From Sphingomonas sp. UBA4766 (GTDB lineage: Bacteria; Pseudomonadota; Alphaproteobacteria; Sphingomonadales; Sphingomonadaceae), in NCBI GenBank assembly GCA_002403415.1, contig DHHS01000109.1:1-11593 (forward strand): DNA of 11,593 nucleotides, read 5' to 3'. Shown here piece by piece: positions 7,599 to 11,593 of this stretch. The notes under the pieces were generated by a model. The model ran no database searches. It was not told the DNA's origin and worked only from the letters and a program-made list of their open reading frames with translations. Position 1 is the first letter of the stretch. Each line of letters begins with the position of its first letter. The position numbers were made by a program, and so were the translations under genes.

Positions 7599-8606
7599 TT
7601 GCGCGTCACGATCAAGGACGTCTCTCGCGAAGCCGGTGTTTCGATCAAAACCGTGTCGCGTGTGCTCAACAATGAAAAATATGTCGGTGCCGAAACGCGC
7701 GCACGGGTGACCGCGGTGGTGGAGCGGTTGCATTTTCGGCCGAGCAGTGCGGCTCGGATGCTGGCCGGGCGCCGATCGTTTCAGATCGCGCTCATTTGCG
7801 ACAACCCCTCACCCTATTATGTCTATGAAATGCAGAGCGGTATCCGCGATCGGTGCGAGGAAGCGGGCGTGCGGATGATCGCCCAGCCCTATGACCGGCA
7901 ATCGCAGCGATTGCTGGCCGATATCGAAAGCCTGATCGATTCAACGCAGATTGATGGCCTGATCCTGACACCGCCCGCATCAGATGATCCGGCGGTGCTC
8001 GCGCTGCTCGCGGCGCGGGCGGTGCCGTTCGTGCGCGTGTCGCCCGGGCGTGATGCGCCGCCAAGCCCCGCAACGTTCATCGATAATCGCCGTGCCGCAC
8101 GGGAGATGACCTGTCATTTGATCGGGCTTGGCCATCGTCGGATCGCCTTCATCACTGGCGACCCCGGTTTCGCGACCAGCGCGCAGCGGCTGGCGGGGTA
8201 TCGCGATGCGCTGGCGGCGGCGGATGTTGCGGTGGACGATGCGCTGATCCAGCCTGGTGATTACGGCTTTGCCTCAGGTGCGGCGGCGGCGGCGGCCCTG
8301 CTTGCGCTTGCGGATCCGCCTAGTGCGATTTTTGCCGCGAATGACGAGATGGCGGCTGGTGCGCTGTCGGTCGCGCACCAGCACGGCGTCAAGGTGCCCG
8401 GCGCGCTGTCGATCGCCGGGTTCGACGATACCCCGATCGCGAGCATGGTGTGGCCGCCGCTGACCACGATCCGCCAGCCGACGCGGGCAATGGCGTATCA
8501 GGCCGCCAACCTGCTCCTCGCCGCCGATGCCGGGGGCGGTGCGCAGCAGCTGGAGCTGGGGTTCGAGCTGGTCGTGCGCGGCTCGACCGCGCCGCCGCGC
8601 GTTTAA
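7599..8606 (+). CDS. LacI/GalR-family transcriptional repressor
   Basis: This 335-residue repressor has an N-terminal helix-turn-helix (VTIKDVSREAGVSIKTVSRV, about residues 3-22) that is very close to the LacI DNA-binding helix pair. The hinge region (FRPSSAARMLAGRRS) follows at about 46-60. The rest is a periplasmic-binding-protein-like sensor domain (PF13377 type), with GLGHRRIAFITG, IFAANDEMAAGAL and GFDDTPIASMVWPPLTT as landmark motifs. The ligand is most likely a sugar or sugar acid, inferred from the nearby ExuT-like transporter and TonB receptor. I prefer TTG at 7599 because AAAGGA sits 7 bases upstream and the protein then begins MRVTIKDV, as is usual for the family. GTG at 7578 (TAAGG 5 bases upstream, seven extra residues) is a real alternative. 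It is divergent from the PBP gene, and its stop shares TTAA with the YeiH gene. Confidence 0.93.
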   Translation: MRVTIKDVSREAGVSIKTVSRVLNNEKYVGAETRARVTAVVERLHFRPSSAARMLAGRRSFQIALICDNPSPYYVYEMQSGIRDRCEEAGVRMIAQPYDRQSQRLLADIESLIDSTQIDGLILTPPASDDPAVLALLAARAVPFVRVSPGRDAPPSPATFIDNRRAAREMTCHLIGLGHRRIAFITGDPGFATSAQRLAGYRDALAAADVAVDDALIQPGDYGFASGAAAAAALLALADPPSAIFAANDEMAAGALSVAHQHGVKVPGALSIAGFDDTPIASMVWPPLTTIRQPTRAMAYQAANLLLAADAGGGAQQLELGFELVVRGSTAPPRV

Positions 8607-9658
8607 CCCGCGATCAGGAATACCCCGCCGCTCGTCGCCAGCGCAAGCGCCACCAGCGTCGCCGCCAGGATGACCAGCAGGGGGCGTGGCCCGCCCGCGC
8701 TCAATTGCCGCATCGGCGATCGGATGGCGGTGGCGGTAACCGCACAGGCGAGCATTGCCGTAGCAAGCTGCTCCGCGATGCTGGCCGCCAGCGCCGGGAT
8801 CACGCCGAGCGAATTGACGCCTGCCAGCGCGAAAAAGCCGATGACGAACCACGGCACCCCCTGCCGCTTGGCGCCTGCGTCATCAGGGCGGAAAAACAGC
8901 GCCACCACCGCCAGCACCGGCGCCAGCAGGGCGACGCGCGTGAGCTTCACAATCGCGGCAATCTCGCCCGCGTCCGGCGAATAGGCGTATCCCGCGCCGA
9001 GCGTTTGCGCGACATCGTGGATCGCCGCACCCAGCATAAAGCCCGCCTTTAAATCGCTCAGCGCCAGCATATGCGCGAGGATGGGATAGAGGACGAGGGC
9101 CGCCGCGCTCATCGCCGAAATGCCGACCAGTACCAGCGTCAACTGCCCCTGATTGATCCGCCGCTCGCCCAGCGTCGTCGCGAGCGCCAGCGCCGCCGAC
9201 GCCCCGCAAATCGCCACTGCTCCCCCGGCAAGCACGCCAAACGCATCGCTAAACCCCAGCCGCCGCGCCGCCAGCACGCCCGCACCAATCACCAGCGCGA
9301 CAATCACTACGATCGCGGCCAGCGCGACGGGGCCAAGCGCGGCAATCTGGCCAAAGGTGACCCGCACCCCGATCAGCACAATTCCCCAGCGCAAGAGCGA
9401 GCGCGACGCAAGGCCAAGCCCCGCGTTCAACCGCGCGTCATCGCTCAAGAAATTGAGCGCCAGGCCGATCAGCAACGCCATGAGCGTGAGCGGCGCGCCA
9501 TAATGGTCAGAAATAAATCCGGCGGCGAGTGTGCCCGCGCCAACCACCAGCAGACCGGGCATATAGCCGCGCCACGATGCCTTCGGGCTCGGCTCGATGT
9601 CGCCGTAAAGGTCGGCCGCCATCGGCAGCGGGCGGGGTTTTGCTTGCATTGGCTCCAT
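8603..9658 (-). CDS. YeiH/UPF0324-family putative sulfate exporter
   Basis: This 351-residue inner-membrane protein has about ten hydrophobic segments from residue 33 on. Three landmark motifs of the UPF0324 (PF03601) family are present: AVAICGASAALA (148-159), AAIHDVAQTLGAGY (211-224) and IVKLTRVALLAPV (236-248). Family members are annotated as putative sulfate exporters, though direct transport evidence is thin. The N-terminal 30 residues are hydrophilic and probably cytoplasmic. ATG at 9658 is chosen because AAGGGGG lies just upstream. The frame is open to 9814, but the extra part would run under the divergent MFS gene and has no membrane-protein character. ATG at 9649 is a weaker alternative. 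The gene diverges from the MFS gene across 94 bp holding an operator-like palindrome, and converges on the repressor gene with a 4-bp overlap. Confidence 0.9.
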   Translation of the reverse strand: MEPMQAKPRPLPMAADLYGDIEPSPKASWRGYMPGLLVVGAGTLAAGFISDHYGAPLTLMALLIGLALNFLSDDARLNAGLGLASRSLLRWGIVLIGVRVTFGQIAALGPVALAAIVVIVALVIGAGVLAARRLGFSDAFGVLAGGAVAICGASAALALATTLGERRINQGQLTLVLVGISAMSAAALVLYPILAHMLALSDLKAGFMLGAAIHDVAQTLGAGYAYSPDAGEIAAIVKLTRVALLAPVLAVVALFFRPDDAGAKRQGVPWFVIGFFALAGVNSLGVIPALAASIAEQLATAMLACAVTATAIRSPMRQLSAGGPRPLLVILAATLVALALATSGGVFLIAG

Positions 9659-9661
9659 TTG

Positions 9662-9668
9662 CCCCCTT
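9662..9668 (-). promoter_or_regulatory. Ribosome binding site deciding the YeiH-family start
   Basis: AAGGGGG on the minus strand ends 3 bases before ATG 9658, and its AAGG part lies 6 bases away. It favours this start over the upstream open frame and over ATG 9649. Confidence 0.5.
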
Positions 9669-9711
9669 GTATCGGATTTGCGACCACGGACTAGCGGTGC
9701 CGCGCGCGATA

Positions 9712-9725
9712 TGACAACGTTATCG
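9712..9725. promoter_or_regulatory. LacI-type operator candidate between the YeiH and MFS genes
   Basis: TGACAACGTTATCG is centred on CG at 9718-9719. Its inner 12 bases, GACAACGTTATC, match in five of six symmetric pairs. It fits the general LacI/GalR pattern TGWNANCGNTNWCA at every defined base but the last. It lies 27 bp before the MFS start and 53 bp before the YeiH-family start. On the minus strand TTGTCA (9717-9712), a good -35 hexamer, lies inside it, so one bound repressor could block both directions. The nearby LacI regulator is the obvious candidate ligand, but this is inference. Confidence 0.45.
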
Positions 9726-9740
9726 GGAAAAATTCGGGGT

Positions 9741-9746
9741 GGGGAG
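9741..9746 (+). promoter_or_regulatory. Ribosome binding site deciding the MFS start
   Basis: GGGGAG ends 6 bases before GTG 9753. The in-frame ATG at 9711 and TTG at 9678 have no such site, and the ATG lies on the operator-like palindrome, so translation most likely begins at the GTG. Confidence 0.6.
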
Positions 9747-9752
9747 AGGGAC

Positions 9753-10988
9753 GTGAGCAAAACCGGGGGCGCAACGCGCTGGGCCATTGTCGCGATGGTG
9801 TTTTTCGCGATCATGCTGAACTATGTCGACCGACAGATTCTGTCGCTGCTCAAACCGACGCTGGAGGCGGAGTTTCACTGGTCCAATCAGGACTATGCCA
9901 ACATGGTGTCGGCGTTTCAGTTTTCGGCTGCGGTCGCGTTTTTGGGAACCGGCTGGTTCATCGACCGGGTCGGCCTGCGGCTGGGCTTTGCGATCGGGGT
10001 TGCGGTTTGGAGCATCGCGGGCATGGCCCATGCCTTTGCGACCGGGGTTCTCGGGTTTGTGGTTGCCCGCGTCGTGCTGGGCGCGGCCGAATCGATCGGG
10101 ACGCCCGCCGCGGTCAAGTCGGCGGCGACCTATTTCCGTCAGGAGGATCGCTCGATCGCGCTGGGCGTGGGCAATACGGCCCCCAATGTCGGCGCGATCG
10201 TAACGCCGCTGGCGATCCCGTTTGTGGCGATTGCGCTGGGGTGGAAGGCGGCGTTTCTGATCGCGGGCGGGCTGGGGCTGGTGTGGGTTGTCGCGTGGTT
10301 CGCGATCCGGGTGCAGCCGGTCGCGAGCGACGGCGCCGAGCCCGCGCCGGTTGCGTGGACGAGCCTGCTCCGGGATCGCAGGGTGCTCGCGCTCGCCATC
10401 GCCAAGGTGCTGTCGGACCAGGTGTGGTTCTTCATGCTGAGCTGGTTGCCCGATCTGTTTCACCGCCTGTTCGGTTTGCCGCAGGGGACGGTGGGGTTGC
10501 CCGTCGCGCTGGTCTATGTGTTTGCAGCACTTGGTGCGCTGACCGGCGGTTGGCTCCCGACGCGGTTGATGGCGATGGGGTGGAGTGTCGACCGCGCGCG
10601 CAAAGTGACGCTGCTGATCTATGCCCTGCTGATCCTGCCGGTCAGTCTGGTGCTGGTCGTGTCGAGCCCGTGGAGTGCCGCGCTGTTGCTGGGGCTTGGC
10701 CTGTTCGCGCATCAGGGCTTTTCGACCAACCTGTTCGGCTTTGCGACCGATGTATTCCCGGCGCGCGTGGTCGGATCGGCGATCGGAATGGCGGCGTTTT
10801 GCGGCAATATGTGGTCGATCGTGCTGATTCAGCTCGCTGCGGTCTCGATCTCCAACGGCTGGGGATACGGGCCGTTGCTGGCGATTTGTTCGGGGTCGTA
10901 TCTGCTCGCGCTGGCGTTTATCCAGTTGCTTGTGCCGACGATTGTGCCGGTGGACGAGGCTGAGCGCGGCACCGTTTCAGCGCATTAA
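9753..10988 (+). CDS. MFS transporter of the anion:cation symporter (ACS, ExuT-like) family
   Basis: This 411-residue inner-membrane protein has about twelve transmembrane helices in two bundles. The central cytoplasmic loop (about 186-210) runs from the end of helix 6 to helix 7. Helix 1 carries MLNYVDRQILSLLKP (21-35), the hallmark of hexuronate/glucarate-type ACS carriers. GWFIDRVGLRLGF (67-79) is MFS motif A between helices 2 and 3. VLGAAESIGTPAAVKSAATY (108-127) and GVGNTAPNVGAIVTPL (138-153) are strongly ExuT-like. The likely role is proton-coupled uptake of a hexuronate or a related organic anion. Start GTG 9753 gives the family-typical short N-terminus (MSKTGGATRWAIV). The gene lies 27 bp after an operator-like palindrome and ends in a strong hairpin. 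The TonB receptor gene faces it, so the two may feed one uptake route. The exact substrate is not readable from sequence. Confidence 0.92.
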   Translation: MSKTGGATRWAIVAMVFFAIMLNYVDRQILSLLKPTLEAEFHWSNQDYANMVSAFQFSAAVAFLGTGWFIDRVGLRLGFAIGVAVWSIAGMAHAFATGVLGFVVARVVLGAAESIGTPAAVKSAATYFRQEDRSIALGVGNTAPNVGAIVTPLAIPFVAIALGWKAAFLIAGGLGLVWVVAWFAIRVQPVASDGAEPAPVAWTSLLRDRRVLALAIAKVLSDQVWFFMLSWLPDLFHRLFGLPQGTVGLPVALVYVFAALGALTGGWLPTRLMAMGWSVDRARKVTLLIYALLILPVSLVLVVSSPWSAALLLGLGLFAHQGFSTNLFGFATDVFPARVVGSAIGMAAFCGNMWSIVLIQLAAVSISNGWGYGPLLAICSGSYLLALAFIQLLVPTIVPVDEAERGTVSAH

Positions 10989-11029
10989 AAAAGCGACCCG
11001 GTGGATCGGTCTCCACCGGGTCGTTTATT
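10987..11029. terminator. Bidirectional intrinsic terminator between the MFS and TonB receptor genes
   Basis: A perfect 12-bp stem, CGACCCGGTGGA (10994-11005) with TCCACCGGGTCG (11012-11023), encloses a 6-base loop TCGGTC. On the plus strand it is followed by TTTATT (11024-11029), a modest U-tract for the MFS transcript. On the minus strand the A-run at 10987-10992 becomes a six-U tract, so it should stop the TonB receptor transcript even better. The A-run overlaps the MFS stop codon TAA. Confidence 0.93.
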
Positions 11030-11044
11030 GGCTGGATCAGAGCC

Positions 11045-11593
11045 TTAGAAGTTGAACCGGCCCGTCACCCCAAAATAGCGATCGGCATCGCGCGGGATTT
11101 GATAGCGATAGGCACCGCCCGGACCGCCATTGGCGATCGCGGCGGCAAAGCTTTGATCGGCAACGTTGCGCACCTGGAAGGTGATGCGATACCGGTCCTT
11201 CGCATCCACGATTCCCGCGGACAGATTGACCAGCCCATATGCGCCGATCGTGCCCAGCCGCCGCTGCACCGGATCGGCCGCAAACAGCGACAATTGCGAG
11301 CTCTGATACGACCCTTGTGCGCCAAAGAACGCGTCGATCGCGCCGCCAGAGCGGAAACGATAATCCGCGCTCAAATTACCCTTGAACCGTGGCGCAAAGG
11401 CAAGTGACGTGCCCGACGGGATCACGGTTGCGCCCAGCGGTGCGTTAAACGCATCGACATGCGCGTCGGTCCACGCAAAACCGCCATTGAGGGTCAGGTC
11501 ACGCACCGGCCGCCAAGTTGCATCTACTTCGACGCCGCGCGTGGAAACACGGCCCGCATTGGTAAAGCGTGTAACGACAACGCCCGCGATCAG
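11045..11593 (-). CDS. TonB-dependent outer-membrane receptor, C-terminal fragment of the beta-barrel
   Basis: The 182 residues visible are the last part of a TonB-dependent receptor. The rest, including the plug domain and signal peptide, lies beyond the right edge. The visible region shows the usual alternating strand pattern and landmark phrases: TNAGRVSTRGVEVDATWRP (strand start, residues 12-30 of the fragment), PRFKGNLSADYRF, FQVRNVADQSFAAA, and an end in GRFNF with a terminal phenylalanine, the signal used for outer-membrane insertion. Receptors of this kind take up iron complexes or, very often in sphingomonads, oligosaccharides and other nutrients. The fragment contains no substrate-defining part. 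It faces the ExuT-like transporter gene across the bidirectional terminator, so a shared substrate is possible but unproven. Confidence 0.9.
   Translation of the reverse strand: MIAGVVVTRFTNAGRVSTRGVEVDATWRPVRDLTLNGGFAWTDAHVDAFNAPLGATVIPSGTSLAFAPRFKGNLSADYRFRSGGAIDAFFGAQGSYQSSQLSLFAADPVQRRLGTIGAYGLVNLSAGIVDAKDRYRITFQVRNVADQSFAAAIANGGPGGAYRYQIPRDADRYFGVTGRFNF

Noticed and set aside
9659..9814. N-terminal extension of the YeiH-family protein up to 9814
   Set aside because: The extra segment lies under the MFS gene and its leader. A strong ribosome binding site supports ATG 9658 instead.
9720..10712. A 330-codon minus-strand open frame opposite the MFS gene
   Set aside because: The product is very hydrophilic, full of R, Q, H and D, with no motifs. 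It is a mirror of the hydrophobic MFS codons.
10007..10963. A 318-codon plus-strand open frame in another phase of the MFS gene
   Set aside because: It overlaps the MFS gene out of frame and encodes a G/R/C-rich composition without a domain. The MFS frame is clearly the real one.
11160..11169. Perfect palindrome GCAACGTTGC, similar to the operator core at 9712-9725
   Set aside because: It lies inside the TonB receptor gene and encodes the conserved RNVAD motif, so coding constraint explains it.
1..11593. Several GCGATCGC octamers (for example near 4056, 7305 and 11136) that could suggest a spaced repeat family
   Set aside because: They lie within coding sequence at irregular spacing, and such words are common in GC-rich alphaproteobacterial codon usage. 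No repeat unit surrounds them.
1..11593. Search for tRNA, rRNA, CRISPR repeats, insertion sequences, attachment sites and toxin-antitoxin or defence genes
   Set aside because: Nearly all of the window is explained by ordinary genes. The intergenic gaps are 135 bp or less and hold no such structure that I can see.

Overview
The window is GC-rich, gene-dense bacterial DNA. It looks like a chromosomal segment of an alphaproteobacterium, most likely a sphingomonad. The reasons are the strong G/C bias at third codon positions, short or overlapping intergenic spaces, the type of class A penicillin-binding protein, and a LacI regulator lying near a hexuronate-type MFS transporter and a TonB-dependent receptor. 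The genus is an inference from composition and protein style, not from a marker gene. I see no rRNA, tRNA, CRISPR array, insertion sequence, phage gene or integrase.

Layout from left to right. (1) Positions 1-2532, minus strand: aminopeptidase N, complete except for roughly 20 C-terminal residues beyond the left edge. (2) Positions 2622-3461, plus strand, divergent from pepN: an atypical short-chain dehydrogenase/epimerase-like protein of the YeeZ type. (3) Positions 7463 down to 3371, minus strand: three genes in one direction with gaps of 51 and 10 bp, probably an operon. They encode a class A penicillin-binding protein, a low-specificity threonine aldolase and an EamA/DMT-type exporter. 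The exporter gene runs 91 bp into the 3' end of the oppositely oriented dehydrogenase gene. (4) Positions 7599-8606, plus strand: a LacI-family repressor, divergent from the penicillin-binding protein. (5) Positions 9658 down to 8603, minus strand: a YeiH/UPF0324 putative sulfate exporter. Its stop codon shares a TTAA palindrome with the stop of the repressor gene. (6) Positions 9753-10988, plus strand: an ACS-family (ExuT-like) MFS transporter. (7) Positions 11593 down to 11045, minus strand: the C-terminal part of a TonB-dependent outer-membrane receptor. It converges on the MFS gene across a strong bidirectional hairpin terminator.

How the genes may work together. The left half is housekeeping: peptide turnover, cell-wall synthesis, and threonine/glycine metabolism with a possible amino-acid exporter. 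The right half resembles a sphingomonad nutrient-uptake locus, with an outer-membrane receptor, an inner-membrane sugar-acid symporter and a LacI repressor. A LacI-type operator-like palindrome lies in the 94-bp space shared by the MFS gene and the sulfate exporter gene. All families are known. The points most worth a second look are the two operator candidates, the possible coupling of the YeiH exporter to the MFS transporter, the 91-bp convergent coding overlap, and the shared stop palindrome. I found no clear sign of an undescribed defence or mobile system.
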